A stretch of 64,000 nt of DNA from Anomaloglossus baeobatrachus (taxonomy: Eukaryota; Chordata; Amphibia; Anura; Aromobatidae): NCBI RefSeq assembly GCF_048569485.1, contig NC_134364.1, positions 123,579,882 to 123,643,881 on the forward strand, read 5' to 3'. Positions 32,996-45,206 of this stretch are shown in pieces. The notes beneath the pieces were generated by a model, which saw nothing but the letters and a program-made list of their open reading frames with translations, did no database searches and was not told the origin of the DNA. Position 1 is the stretch's first letter; the number at the start of each line of letters is the position of its first letter. The translations under genes were made by a program, and so were the position numbers.

Positions 32996-34918
32996 ATATG
33001 GCTGTTATGTACAATAATAATAATACTGCAATACTGGACTGTTGTGTCTTGCGGCTGTATGATATCAGTGTTGCTCTTGGTATTCTTGTGCGTTACACCT
33101 GCAGGAATCTCCAGGAACACAACACACGGTAACAATAGTGAAGCATGCGCGAGGTGAGGTGACAGGCGGGCGGCGGAGCGGCTGCTGTGTAATGTTGCGT
33201 GAGCAGGTGGCCTCTGCTGACAATACCGCACTGGCTGGAACTGGGACTTGGAATTTAGAAAGACATTATCACGATGTTTCCTGTTATCTTACCCATAAGT
33301 ATCAGGATAAAATATGACCTGATGTGTTAGGACCTGAGCTCACTGCGCACATGGCCGCACATAGCTGTCCTACATATCCGGTGATGTGTCACTTACTGTC
33401 TGCTTGCTGTAGTTTTGAAAAATGCACTGATTTATCAGCAGAGATTGTCACGAGAGGACTAGGTGTTTTGTGCCATGCAGTCCTCCATATACATGAGCTC
33501 CTCTGTGTAAACTCATCACTGATTGTGTCACCATCATCTCCCTGCATGTAGAGACTAGTGACAGCATTTGGACTGGAGACTCTCATCTGGCTCTCTTCTT
33601 TAAATAGTGGTGTATCCCAGCATTCCCTGCTGAAGATACAAAGCCATTTGTGTCCTGGCCGCCTTTGAGGAAGGTTCTGCTAGTCTAGTTCCCATGCTCA
33701 GGCGGCTATATCCTTTTGTTTGTTCAATTTCCCCATTTGTCTTTGTTTCCCTGGTGTGTTGCTAGTGCAGCGGTGAGGTCTAGTGAACCCCACCTGCCCC
33801 TCACTAGTCAGGGTTACTATAGGGCTTTTATAGGGTCTCAGGTTCCTGTTTGGTAACAGTTGCGGAGACTGTATAGAGACTGGTGAGGAGAGAAGGGACA
33901 GTTGCTGGGGAAGTTAGAAGGTGCCCACCTACCCCAGTTCCAGGGTCTGCTATTACTTTGGTGCCGCCCCTTTTCATGTATTTTTGTTGTGCATCAGACG
34001 CATGGAGGTCTTAACACACCCCGCCACGCTTCCTACACCCGGCAACCGTGACAGATTGGCAGCTTTTTACCTATGCTAAGTGTACAAAGAAGGCTGCCAA
34101 TCAATGGTGTGGGAGGGGTTACACAGCTCAGTATTCAGAGATCTGCAGCAGATAAAACACTGATTTAATCATAACTGCAGCAGGTGGGCCAATAAGTGAT
34201 ACATGGTTGGAATCAGGGTCTCTGTCCCTATATCAGATGGGGAGCAAAAACCTCATGAGATTCCCTTAAAGTTAAATTGGAATAAGGGCGCACAAACTGA
34301 GGTGGATTCAAGAATATGACCCCATATCTGACCCTCAGCGCCAGCTCTCCTGACACACTCATTTCTGCAGCGCCATACACTCTGGTTGGAAGCACGCTCG
34401 GCTCTGCTGTATCTGACAGTCTCGGACGTATTGCAGCTGATGATTATTCTATGTATTATCAATGATATCCATTCTTCCTAGGTGATGGTCACGCTGAAGA
34501 ATTGGGAGTTGCCTGTTCTCTTTTCAGCACGGAGAGGACGACCTGTGATTCCATCGAGACCGTCTCTAACCTTTTTTTTTTTAATATTTATCTGAACCCA
34601 GCCCTGTGCATATTTTCCATTTGCGCAAAACCCAAAATTTCAATCAAATACAATGTCTTCTGCTACAGTGTGGTTCTATGAGGGCTTGGGTATCATCCAA
34701 TATCACCTCCCATAATCATCCAGCTTTCTTAGGCTCCTGCAGGGGAAATCTATCCAGTCAGGAGGATTTACACTTCTCAAATCAGTGTATGACTAGAAAG
34801 ACTCTAAAAGATTGGAAGATATCCAAAATGTCTCATACATCTCTGCCAGATATGATCATCCAGCTCCCTCTGATTCCCAAAAAGCAGTAATCCGGAGCTG
34901 AAATCCCTTACAATTATA
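32996..34918. other. Interspersed-repeat mosaic, no certain gene
   Basis: Three parts. About 33375-33545 and 34064-34265 resemble a common frog repeat ('tgtcacttactg' and the hairpin 'gattggcagc...gctgccaatc'). About 33590-34063 looks like a decayed LTR ending 'ggcaaccgtgaca'. The remainder is unassigned. A small signal-peptide-like frame at 33059 is listed separately. Confidence 0.35.
33059..33153 (+). CDS. Possible signal-peptide exon, unproven
   Basis: From ATG at 33059 the frame reads MISVLLLVFLCVTPAG, a good secretory signal shape with a plausible cleavage after Ala-Gly, then ISRNTTHGNNSEACA with two N-glycosylation sequons. A donor-like GAG/GTGAGG follows at 33151-33159, where the frame would otherwise stop at once. 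A GC-rich stretch lies just downstream. No similarity is recognised and no partner exon was found. The position directly after the minisatellite makes chance likely. Confidence 0.18.
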
Positions 34919-35313
34919 TCTATATATATAATTGCCTTATTCTGTCTGTCTGTCTTGCTCCAAAATATGTCCTTACCGTGACATGTCCTTACGGTGACAA
35001 ACAGCGGATTGGCCGCTGGGCTCGCCATGGCCCCGCCCCCCCCGCACGGATTGGCCGCTCGCCTCGCCTCAGGTCCGCCCCCCCACCCGCACGGATTGGC
35101 CATGTCCTTACGGTGACAAACAGCTGTGATTGTGTGAGCGCGTATGTGCGATATCGTCTGTGTGTGTGCGATCGGATGTGTGAGTGTCGGCAGAGGAGCA
35201 CGGCGTGCAGCACAGCTGCTGGGACCGCCCATCGGTGGGCACAGGGAGAAGTGGGGTGTGTGTGTGATTGTATGCGATCAGATGTGTGCATGTATACTGT
35301 CTGATGTGTGACT

Positions 35314-38300
35314 GTGGAGCACGATGGGGGGTGCACAGCATGGGGGATGGAGCACGATGGGGGGTGCGCAGCATGGGGCATGGAGCACGATGGGGAGTGC
35401 GCAGCATAGGGGATGGAGCACGATGGGGAGTGCGCAGCATGGGAGATGGAGCACTATGGGGAGTGCGCAGCATGGGGGATGGAGCACGATGGGGGGTGCG
35501 CAGCATGGGGCATGGAGCACGATGGGGGGTGCGCAGCATGGGGCATGGAGCACGATGGGGAGTGCGCAGCATGGGGGATGGAGCACGATGGGGGGTGCAC
35601 AGCATGGGGCATGGAGCACGATGGGGAGTGCGCAGCATGGGGGATGGAGCACGATGGGGAGTGCGCAGCATGGGGCATGGAGCACGATGGGGAGTGCGCA
35701 GCATGGGACATGGAGCACGATGGGGAGTGCGCAGCATGGGAGATGGAGCACGATGGGGGGTGCGCAGCATGGGGCATGGAGCACGATGGGGGGTGCGCAG
35801 CATGGGGCATGGAGCACGATGGGGAGTGCGCAGCATGGGGGATGGAGAACGATGGGGGGTGCGCAGCATGGGGCATGGAGCACGATGGGGAGTGCGCAGC
35901 ATGAGAGATGGAGCACAATGGGGAGTGCGCAGCATGGGAGATGGAGCACGATGGGGGGTGCGCAGCATGGGGCATGGAGCACGATGGGGAGTGCGCAGCA
36001 TGGGGGATGGAGCACGATGGGAAGTGCGCAGCATGGGGGATGGAGCACGATGGGGGGTGCGCAGCATGGGGGATGGAGCACGATGGGGGGTGCGCAGCAT
36101 GGGAGATGGAGCACGATGGGGAGTGCGCAGCATGGGTGATGGAGCACGTTTGGGAGTGCGCAGCATGGGGGATGGAGCACGATGGGGAATGCGCAGCATG
36201 GGGGATGGAGCACAATGAGGAGTGCGCAGCATGGGGGATGGAGCAAGATGGGGGGTGCGCAGCATGGGAGATGGAGCACGATGGGGGGTGCGCAGCATGG
36301 GGCATGGAGCACGATGGGGAGTGCGCAGCATGGGGGATGGAGCACGATGGGGAGTGCGCAGCATGGGGGATGGAGCACGATGGGGGGTGCGCAGCATGGG
36401 GGATGGAGCACGATGGGGGGTGCGCAGCATGGGGGATGGAGCACGTTTGGGAGTGCGCAGCATGGGGGATGGAGCACGATGGGGAATGCGCAGCATGGGG
36501 GATGGAGCACAATGGGGAGTGCGCAGCATGGGGGATGGAGCAAGATGGGGGGTGCGCAGCATGGGGGATGGAGCACGATGGGGGGTACGCAGCATGGGGG
36601 ATGGAGCACGTTTGGGAGTGCGCAGCTTGGGGCATAGAGCACGATGGGGAGTGCGCAGCATGGGGGATGGAGCACGATGGGGAGTGCGCAGCATGGGGGA
36701 TGGAGCACGTTTGGGATTGCGCAGCATGGGGGATGGAGCACGATGGGGAATGCGCAGCATGGGGGATGGAGCACGATGGGGAATGCGCAGCATGGGGGAT
36801 GGAGCACGATGGGGAGTACGCAGCATGGGGGATGGAGCACGATGGGGAGTGCGCAGCATGGGGGATGGAGCACGATGGGGGGTGCGCAGCATGGGGGATG
36901 GAGCACGATGGGGGGTGCGCAGCATGGGAGATGGAGCACGATGGGGGGTGCGCAGCATGGGGGATGGAGCAAGATGGGGGGTGCGCAGCATGGGGGATGG
37001 AGCACGATGGGGGGTGCGCAGCAAGGGGAATGGAGCACGTTTGGGAGTGCGCAGCTTGGGGGATAGAGCACGATGGGGAGTGCGCAGCATGGGGGATGGA
37101 GCACGTTTGGGAGTGCGCAGCTTGGGGGATAGAGCACGATGGGGAGTGCGCAGCATGGGGGATGGAGCACGATGGGGAGTGCGCAGCATGGGGGATGGAG
37201 CACGTTTGGGATTGCGCAGCATGGGGGATGGAGCACGATGGGGAATGCGCAGCATGGGGGATGGAGCACGATGGGGAATGCGCAGCATGGGGGATGGAGC
37301 ACGATGGGGAGTACGCAGCATGGGGGATGGAGCACGATGGGGAGTGCGCAGCATGGGGGATGGAGCACGATGGGGGGTGCGCAGCATGGGGGATGGAGCA
37401 CGATGGGGGGTGCGCAGCATGGGAGATGGAGCACGATGGGGGGTGCGCAGCATGGGGGATGGAGCAAGATGGGGGGTGCGCAGCATGGGGGATGGAGCAC
37501 GATGGGGGGTGCGCAGCAAGGGGAATGGAGCACGTTTGGGAGTGCGCAGCTTGGGGGATAGAGCACGATGGGGAGTGCGCAGCATGGGGGATGGAGCACG
37601 ATGGGGAGTGCGCAGCATGGGGGATGGAGCACGTTTGGCATTGCGCAGCATGGGGGATGGAGCACGATGGGGAATACGCAGCATGGGGGATGGAGCACGA
37701 TGGGGAATGCGCAGCATGGGGGATGGAGCACGATGGGGAGTACGCAGCATGGGGGATGGAGCACGATGGGGAGTGCGCAGCATGGGGGATGGAGCACGAT
37801 GGGGGGTGCGCAGCATGGGGGATGGAGCACGATGGGGGGTGCGCAGCATGGGAGATGGAGCACAATGGGGAATGCGCAGCATGGGGATGGAGCACGATGG
37901 GGAGTACACAGCATGGGGGATGGAGCACGATGGGGAGTGCGCAGCATGGGGGATGGAGCACGATGGGGGGTACGCAGCATGGGGGATGGAGCACGTTTGG
38001 GAGTGCGCAGCTTGGGGGATCGAGCACGATGGGGAGTGCGCAGCATGGGTGATGGAGCACGATGGGGAGTGCGCAGCATGGGGGATGGAGCACGTTTGGG
38101 ATTGCGCAGCATGGGGGATGGAGCACGATGGGGAATGCGCAGCATGGGGGATGGAGCACGATGGGAAATGCGCAGCATGGGGGATGGAGCACGATGGGGA
38201 GTACGCAGCATGGGGGATGGAGCACGATGGGGAGTACGCAGCATGGGGGATGGAGCACAATGGGGAGTGGGGATGGAGCACGATGGGGGGTGCGCAGCAT

Positions 38301-38352
38301 GGGGGATGGAGCACGATGGGGGTGCGCAGCATGGGGTATGGAGCACGATGGG
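35314..38352. repeat. 33-bp minisatellite, about 92 copies
   Basis: Unit 'gcgcagcatgggggatggag' plus 'cacgatggggagt' (33 bp, 11 codons). Because the period is a multiple of 3, each frame keeps its own 11-residue repeat ([22 protein letters not shown] or [11 protein letters not shown] on plus; [11 protein letters not shown] on minus) and stays open for up to 3.5 kb. I regard these frames as non-coding. Longer blocks repeat at about 495 and 429 bp between 36644 and 38000. Confidence 0.95.
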
Positions 38353-38745
38353 GGGTGCACACCTCCCCCCAAAACACACACACACACACATTGCCACAAC
38401 ATTGGCACAACACACCACACACACACTGGGAACCACAAACACTGCCCCACACACACAGACAACGCCGCACACACACAACACCCAACACACAAACACCGCG
38501 GCACACACAAATATACGCACATACCGCACAACACACACATTGCACAAAACATCCCTCCCCCCAAAACACACACACACACCCCACACCCACACAAACCGCG
38601 CAACTCACACACACAACGCTACAGACACACAGCGCTCCACAAATAACGACACACAACGCAACACACAAACAACACCGCTCTCACCCCCCGCCACACCCAG
38701 ACAACACCCAGAACATGTACAGCCCCTACACAAACACTTGGTAAC
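38353..38745. repeat. CA-rich low-complexity stretch
   Basis: Imperfect 'acacacaca' and 'acaacacacca' sequence inside the right part of the Helitron-like element. Confidence 0.85.
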
Positions 38746-38845
38746 TACACACAACAACATCTATATATATAACAAAAATCATACATTAACTACACAATAC
38801 GTAAATTCTAGAATACCCGATGCGTAGAATCGGGCCACCTTCTAG

Positions 38846-39057
38846 TATATATATATTTATTTATACTAGCTGTAGTACCCGGCGTTGCCCGGGATAGTAA
38901 CTGTCTCTCTCCCAGTCTCTGTCTGTCACCCTCTGTCTCTCTGTGTCTGTCTCTTTCCCTGTCTGTGTCTGTCTTTGTCTGTCTCTTTCCCTTTCTCTGT
39001 CCCTATATTTTTCTCTGTCTGTGTCCCTATCTGTTTGTTTCCCTGTCTGTCTGTTTC
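38846..39057. repeat. Repeat end plus CTGT/CTCT simple repeat
   Basis: Begins with a TA run and 'actagctgtagtacccgg', then 'cgttgcccggg', a short palindrome seen at the edge of a common vertebrate repeat. It then passes into 'ctgtctgtctctttccctg' simple sequence. The simple repeat resumes at 40184 after an LTR insertion. Confidence 0.7.
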
Positions 39058-40179
39058 TGTGACGCCCTGGCAAAACCAGGTAGTCACACAGTTGAGGCCC
39101 CCGCACAACACCTTTCCCACACAGGGTTAAACCAGCCGACCTGAAACCATAGTCACCCCCCTTAGGGTAGGACAGACACACCAGTGGGCGGGACCAGGCG
39201 GACGGAGAATGCCCACCTAGAGGTCTAGAGAACCCGGGGCGGGAAAACAGAGAGTCTTGGCTTATTTCAAGTTCAGAGAGGAAGTTAGAGTTTGGAAGTG
39301 CGAAGGTCAAGCTGACAGGTGCCGGGGTTGGAGCCCTGGTGCCTTGGCTAGGTGGCAGACAGTAGTCAGAGCCAGCAGGAGACAAAAAGACGGCTGCCGG
39401 AGATCTGAGGTGGACCAGGACAGGGTAGTGGCCCGCCGGTACCGACACCGGAGAACCGACCCGGAAACCGTACACAAGTGGGTACTTAGACCCAGAAGCC
39501 AGAACCGGCCCCAACGGCCTAGCTAATTAACCAATTGATGGCAGGATTTTAGGTCCTGTCCCAACCAAAGTCCCGAAAAGTGACAACCACCCACCGAGAG
39601 ATAGGGCATCCGCCAGGGCCCGGTAGATCCCACGGGTCAGCGTCGACGGGCACGGCTCCCCAGAAAAGAACCAGGAGCGGACTTCGCGTTACACACAGGG
39701 AGGTCCATTTGAGAGAAACACAAAGTGCAGAGGAGAGGACCACTGACTACTAGCCCGGGTGTGGGACCAGATACACCCGTAAGCGGAGGTCGGCTACCAT
39801 CACCTTGGTTTACCAAAAGACGTTGTATTTATTGTCTCCATGCTTCGGTGCAGCCTCATCCAGAACCAGGACCACTGAACTGTAAGTGTGCTGAAACCTG
39901 CAACCCTGCACAACACTGGGCCCCGGGGCATCCATCCCTACCCACAGAGGGGTTAACATCCAGCTGCCATCACATCTCCCCCGGGTATCCCATAACAGCA
40001 GCGGTGGTGCTACAACTCACCACACACCGTGGGTGGCGTCACAGTTTACAACCAATCCCATAAATTACGTCCCCCTTTTATTCGAAGTGTCCGCACGACC
40101 CCCGGGTCCGGAGCACCCCTCGAGCCGCACCGTAGGTCCGGATCCGAGCAGCGCCGGCTGCTGGCGTGGGGGTGGCACA
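39058..40179 (+). mobile_element. Solo LTR (TGTGACGCC family) inside simple repeat
   Basis: A fossil LTR of about 1.12 kb starting TGTGACGCCCTGG, with a 5' hairpin (CCTGG/CCAGG inside TGTGAC/GTCACA), the box 'gggtggcgtcacag' at about 40030, and the end GGGTGGCACA. It interrupts the CTGT-rich simple repeat, which continues on both sides. I could not see a clean target duplication. No internal region remains. Confidence 0.75.
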
Positions 40180-40183
40180 CCTC

Positions 40184-40525
40184 CATGTCTGTCTCTTTCT
40201 CTGTCTTTTCCCTGTCTCTCTTTCTCCTTCACTGTCTATGTCTCTGTCTCTTTCCCTGTGTCGGTCACTTTGTCTGTCCCTGCCTCTTTCCCTTTCTCTG
40301 TCCCTGTCTGTGTCTGTCTGTCTGTGTCCCTGCCTGTCTCTTTCTCTGTCTGTGTCCCTTTCTGGGTCTGTTTCTTTCACTGTCTGTTTTCCTGTCTGTC
40401 TCTATCCCTGTCTGCCTCTGTCTGTCTCTTTCCCTGTCTGTCTCTTTTCCTGTCTGTGTCTGTCTGTCCCTTTCCCTGTCTGCCTCTGTCTGTCTCTTTC
40501 TATGTCTGTCTCTTTCCCTGTGAGT
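40184..40525. repeat. CTGT/CTCT simple repeat (continuation)
   Basis: Imperfect 'tgtctgtctctttccctg' sequence continuing the tract before 39058. Confidence 0.85.
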
Positions 40526-40554
40526 TGAGCCAGTCTTAGTGTCCTACTGCTGAT

Positions 40555-42618
40555 TATGAGTACCGAGCACAGAAGTGCCCGCTCATCACTAGTTACTAGT
40601 ACTGAGCACCCGAGCATGGTAGTGCCCGCTCATCACTAGTTACGAGTACTGAGCACCCGAGCATGGTAGTGCCTGCTCATCACTAGTTACCAGTAATGAG
40701 CACCCGAGCATGGTAGTGCCCGCTCATCACTAGTTACGAGTACTGAGCACCCGAGCATGGTAGTGCCCACTCATCACTAGTTACGAGTACTGAGCACCCG
40801 AGCATGGTAGTACCCGCTCATCACTAGTTACGAGTACTGAGCACCCGAGCATGGTAGTGCCCGCTCATCACTAGTTACGAGTACTGAGCACCCGAGCATG
40901 GTAGTGCCCGCTCATCACTAGTTACGAGTACTGAGCACCCGAGCATGGTAGTGCCCGTTCATCACTAGTTACCAGTACAGAGCACCCGAGCATGGTAGTG
41001 CCCGCTCATCACTAGTTACCAGTACTGAGCACCTGAGCATGGTAGTGCCTGCTCATCACTAGTTACAAGTATCCGAGCACCCAAGCATGGTAGTGCCCGC
41101 TCATCACTAGTTACAAGTATCCGAGCACCCGAGCATGGTAGTGCCCGCTCATCACTAGTTACCAGTACTGAGCACCTGAGCATGGTAGTGCCCGCTCATC
41201 ACTAGTTACCAGTACAGAGCACCTGAGCATGGTAGTGCCCGCTCATCACTAGTTACCAGTACAGAGCACCTGAGCATGGTAGTGCTCGCTCATCACTAGT
41301 TACCAGTACAGAGCACCCGAGCATGGTAGTGCCCGCTCATCACTAGTTACCAGTACAGAGCACCCGAGCATGGTAGTGCCCGCTCATCACTAGTTACCAG
41401 TACTGAGCACCCGAGCATGGTAGTGCCCGCTCATCACTAGTTACCAGTACTGAGCACCCGAGCATGGTAGTGCCCGCTCATCACTAGTTACCAGTACAGA
41501 GCACCTGAGCATGGTAGTGCCCGCTCATCACTAGTTACCAGTACAGAGCACCTGAGCATGGTAGTGCCCGCTCATCACTAGTTACAAGTATCTGAGCACC
41601 CGAGCATGGCAGTGCCCGCTCATCACTAGTTACCAGTACTGAGCACCTGAGCATGGTAGTGCCCGCTCATCACTAGTTACAAGTATCTGAGCACCCGAGC
41701 ATGGCAGTGCCCGCTCATCACTAGTTACAAGTATCCGAGCACCTGAGCATGGCAGTGCCCGCTCATCACTAGTTACCAGTACAGAGCACCTGAGCATGGT
41801 AGTGCCCGCTCATCACCAGTTACAAGTATCTGAGCACCCGAGCATGGCAGTGCCCGCTCATCACTAGTTACCAGTACTGAGCACCTGAGCATGGTAGTGC
41901 CCGCTCATCACTAGTTACAAGTATCTGAGCACCCGAGCATGGCAGTGCCCGCTCATCACTATTTACAAGTATCCGAGCACCTGAGCATGGCAGTGCCCGC
42001 TCATCACTAGTTACAAGTATCCGAGCACCCGAGCATGGTAGTGCCCGCTCATCACTAGTTACCAGTACAGAGCACCTGAGCATGGTAGTGCCCGCTCATC
42101 ACTAGTTACAAGTATCTGAGCACCCGAGCATGGCAGTGCCCGCTCATCACTAGTTACAAGTATCTGAGCACCCGAGCATGGCAGTGCCCGCTCATCACTA
42201 GTTACAAGTATCCGAGCACCTGAGCATGGCAGTGCCCGCTCATCACTAGTTACAAGTATCCGAGCATGGTGGTGCCCGCTCATCACTAGTTACAAGTATC
42301 TGAGCACCCGAGCATGGCAGTGCCCGCTCATCACTAGTTACAAGTATCTGAGCACCCGAGCATGGCAGTGCCCGCTCATCACTAGTTACCAGTACAGAGC
42401 ACCTGAGCATGGTAGTGCCCGCTCATCACTAGTTACAAGTATCTGAGCACCCGAGCATGGCAGTGCCCGCTCATCACTAGTTACAAGTATCTGAGCACCC
42501 GAGCATGGCAGTGCCCGCTCATCACTAGTTACCAGTACAGAGCACCTGAGCATGGTAGTGCCCGCTCATCACTAGTTACAAGTATCCGAGCATGGTGGTG
42601 CTCGCTCATCACTACTCA
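40555..42618. repeat. 47-bp minisatellite, first array, about 44 copies
   Basis: Unit 'gtgcccgctcatcactagtt' plus 'accagtactgagcacccgagcatggta' (47 bp). Variant classes differ at 'acgagtactg', 'accagtacag' and 'acaagtatccg'. The same unit forms a second array at 47197-50684. The last copies are shortened. Confidence 0.95.
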
Positions 42619-43157
42619 TGATCTCAGGATTTCAGGGGAAATGCTTGGTGATTGTGACCTCCTGGATCAGTGCACAGGACCGGATGCAGGAATATCCTGT
42701 TTATATTGGGCAGATTGACGTGTGGCTGTTACAGGAGAGGGTGTGATGATGCAGTGTGCATATCTGTATCCTCAGCCCTAGGATGGGGGAGGATGACAAC
42801 GCTGTATGTACGGCCACTGGAGAAGCTCAGCATCAGTCACAGCCCCACACAACACAGTTCCTGCCTAATTAAAGGACTGATAAGCCCAAATGTGCCAGCT
42901 GCATTACATGTACTGTAAGCTATAGAACGGGAAAGTATTACAGGAGAAACTAGGCTACAGAAATGCCGAAAACAGAGACGTTTCCACCCACAAATGCAGC
43001 CAAGTGGATGTGACCTCTATTACCATGCCCACTGTGCTTTTTTTCACATAGCACATAGTGTCTTTGAAATCCATAACATTTGGATTTCATTTGTAAATAT
43101 GAGTTTCGTTGGCAGATTTCCCCATCAACTAAATTCAATTAAAAATTACAAATAAGC
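42619..43157. other. Unique stretch, no gene seen
   Basis: No coding region or named element recognised between the 47-bp array and a small minisatellite. Confidence 0.4.
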
Positions 43158-43396
43158 CCTTGTAGTGCCCAGTACATTGTAGTGCTCATACATTGTAGTG
43201 CCCAGTACATTGTAGTGCTCATACATTGTAGTGCCCAGTACATTGTAGTGCTCATACATTGTAGTGCCCAGTACATTGTAGTGCTCATACATTGTAGTGC
43301 CCAGTACATTGTAGTGCCAAGTACATTGTAGTGCTCATACATTGTAGTGCCCAGTACATTGTAGTGCCCAGTACATTGTAGTGCTCATACATTGTG
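43158..43396. repeat. 33-bp dimeric minisatellite
   Basis: About seven copies of 'gtagtgcccagtacatt' alternating with 'gtagtgctcatacatt' (17 + 16 bp), so the unit itself is an imperfect dimer. Confidence 0.92.
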
Positions 43397-43655
43397 CCGA
43401 ACTCGTCCATCTGGAAACCTGCACCCCATAAATTAAGGCTATAGCTTTTTTATTTTTCTGCTGACAGTCATGTGAGGGCTTGTTTATTACGGGATGAGTT
43501 GGAGTTTTTATTAGTGTCATTTTGGGCCACATAATATTTTTGGATCGCTTTCTATTCTGCTATTTTTGTGAGACAGAATCATAAAGAAACAGTAATTCAG
43601 GAATTGTTTCTAGTTTTCTTTTTTTACGCTGTTCACCATGCCATAAAAATGATAA

Positions 43656-44792
43656 TGTACCGCCCCAGCCGCAGTCGAACCGCTCGGATCCGGGTGTCGC
43701 TGCTCGTGGCTCGAGGGTCTCTGGACCCGGGGGCTCAGGGTCACTCTAAAACATGATGGGGGGTTATTTACAGGGATTTAGATAGTTTGTGACGCCACCC
43801 GTGGTGTGCGGTAATAGGAAGTACCACCGCTGCCGATGGGAGTACCGGGGATGATGGAGTGGGGCAGCTAGATGACGTAACCCTCCACGGGTAGGGGAAG
43901 GCCCCGGGGCTCTGGATGGTGGGATTGTAGGGGAGCGCAGGGGAGCTGGGGCAAGGGGTGATCAGGTACTCACTCAGAAGTAAAGCAGACACTGACAACC
44001 TGGTAAACTAAGTCTCTGGGTGCCGCTGCCCTCTTGGGGAGCTCGTCTGGGTTCCGTCCCCTGCAGCACGGCCTGATGGTCTGGAGCCTGCACATATTTT
44101 AGTAGTCCAAGTGGCCTGTTAGCTTGGAGCTGTCCGGGCCCCGCTCCCCACTTTTTGGTGTGGAGGAGCTGTGCTCTCAGGAGCTCACGCTTGGGATTTC
44201 AGTGGGCTGCTTGTTAGGAAAGCCCTATCCCCCTTGTAGCGCTAGTGCCCCCGATCTCTGAGCTTTGTGGGAACAGTCCATAAAGGTCCTGTCCTCCGCA
44301 GGTTAATTGCTGGGTTGCTTGAAGCCTCTCGCCGATCTAGGGACCAGTACCCTGACGTGCTTTCGGTCCCAGACCGGCTATTGTACTGCTGTTGACCGTC
44401 CTTCTAGACTCAGCCAGGCACCCAGTCCCAATATCCCGCGACTGTGTCTCCGACTCCTCCGGGTCCAGACCACCGTCTGCAACCCAATGTAATTCTCCCC
44501 TGGGAGCTCCAACTCCAAGCTTCCTCCAAGCTCCTCACTGCTCAAGGGCTAGCACTGAACTGACTCTTCACCTCCCACCTCCCTGCCTGACCTTTAGGTG
44601 AGCGGCCCTATTCCAGCTTAGCAGCCCACTGGTGTGCCTGACAGGTGTGGTGCGAAGTGTGATTGGGATTTTGGATGCTGATGGAGGCAGAACCGCAAGA
44701 TGGGACCCAGAAACATGGGGGGTTGAGTCCTGCACTGGAGATGAAGAGCGTGCAGTACCCTGTGATGACCTGACTAGTCCAGGGGCGTCACA
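43656..44792 (-). mobile_element. Solo LTR (TGTGACGCC family) with 4-bp TSD
   Basis: A 1,137-bp fossil LTR in reverse orientation: TGTGACGCCCC start at 44792, GGGGCGGTACA end at 43656. It is flanked by the perfect 4-bp duplication ATAA (43652-43655 and 44793-44796), which fixes both ends and serves as the reference for the family. The 'gacgccacccgtgg' box (the complement of the conserved 'gtggcgtc') lies at about 43790. Confidence 0.85.
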
Positions 44793-44836
44793 ATAAGACA
44801 GCTTTATTCCTTGGGTCAGTATGAATACAGCAATAT

Positions 44837-45206
44837 TACTTTTAGGGTATGTGCGCACACTGCAGTTTTGTTTCTCCAGCGAAAAACGCACCCTTCTGGC
44901 CGAAAAAAAGACGCATAAAAAAGCATGTGTTTTTGCCGCATTTTCGGGGCGTTTTTGCCCCTGTGTTTTTTTAACATTGTAAATGGCAAAACGCAGGGAA
45001 CAAACACAGAAAAAAGTGACCTGCTGCTGCTTTTGTCTGCAACCAAAACTGCAGGCAAAAAAGAAGCAACATGCGCACAGACTTCCAGATTTCTCATAGA
45101 CTTTGCTGGGGAAGGTCATACATGCAGTTTAGGACCAGAAACTGCACCCAAAACTGCACCAAAAAAGCAGCAAAAAAAAAGCAGTGTGCACACAAGGCCT
45201 TACATA
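44837..45206. mobile_element. hAT-like MITE with gtgcgcac ends
   Basis: About 370 bp with inverted ends: 'agggtatgtgcgcacactgc' on the left, and 'gcagtgtgcacacaaggcct' on the right as its approximate complement. The interior is A- and T-rich with 'aaaaacgca' words. Non-coding. Related MITEs lie at about 61503-62186 and 62903-63273. Confidence 0.7.

Larger units (their letters stand above)
34919..38845 (+). mobile_element. Helitron-like element with expanded internal minisatellite
   Basis: The structure fits a non-autonomous Helitron. The 5' end is TC at 34919, preceded by A. The 3' end is a hairpin (CCCGAT, 7-base loop, ATCGGG at about 38816-38834), then seven bases and CTAG at 38842-38845, followed by T, as expected for insertion between A and T without target duplication. 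The left part has 'ccttattctgtctgtctgtc' and GC-rich 'gattggccgct' words. The middle is a 3-kb 33-bp array. The right part is CA-rich. No Rep/helicase is encoded. The termini recall a frequent frog repeat. Confidence 0.5.

Noticed and set aside
35108-38744. Open frames of 700-1,190 codons on both strands with 11-residue repeats
   Set aside because: The period of 33 bp preserves every frame. All are open because the unit has no stop, and the region lies inside a Helitron-like element.
40029-40539. Overlapping 100-168-codon frames rich in Ser, Leu, Cys and Val or Asp and Arg
   Set aside because: They are translations of the CTGT/CTCT simple repeat and the LTR end.
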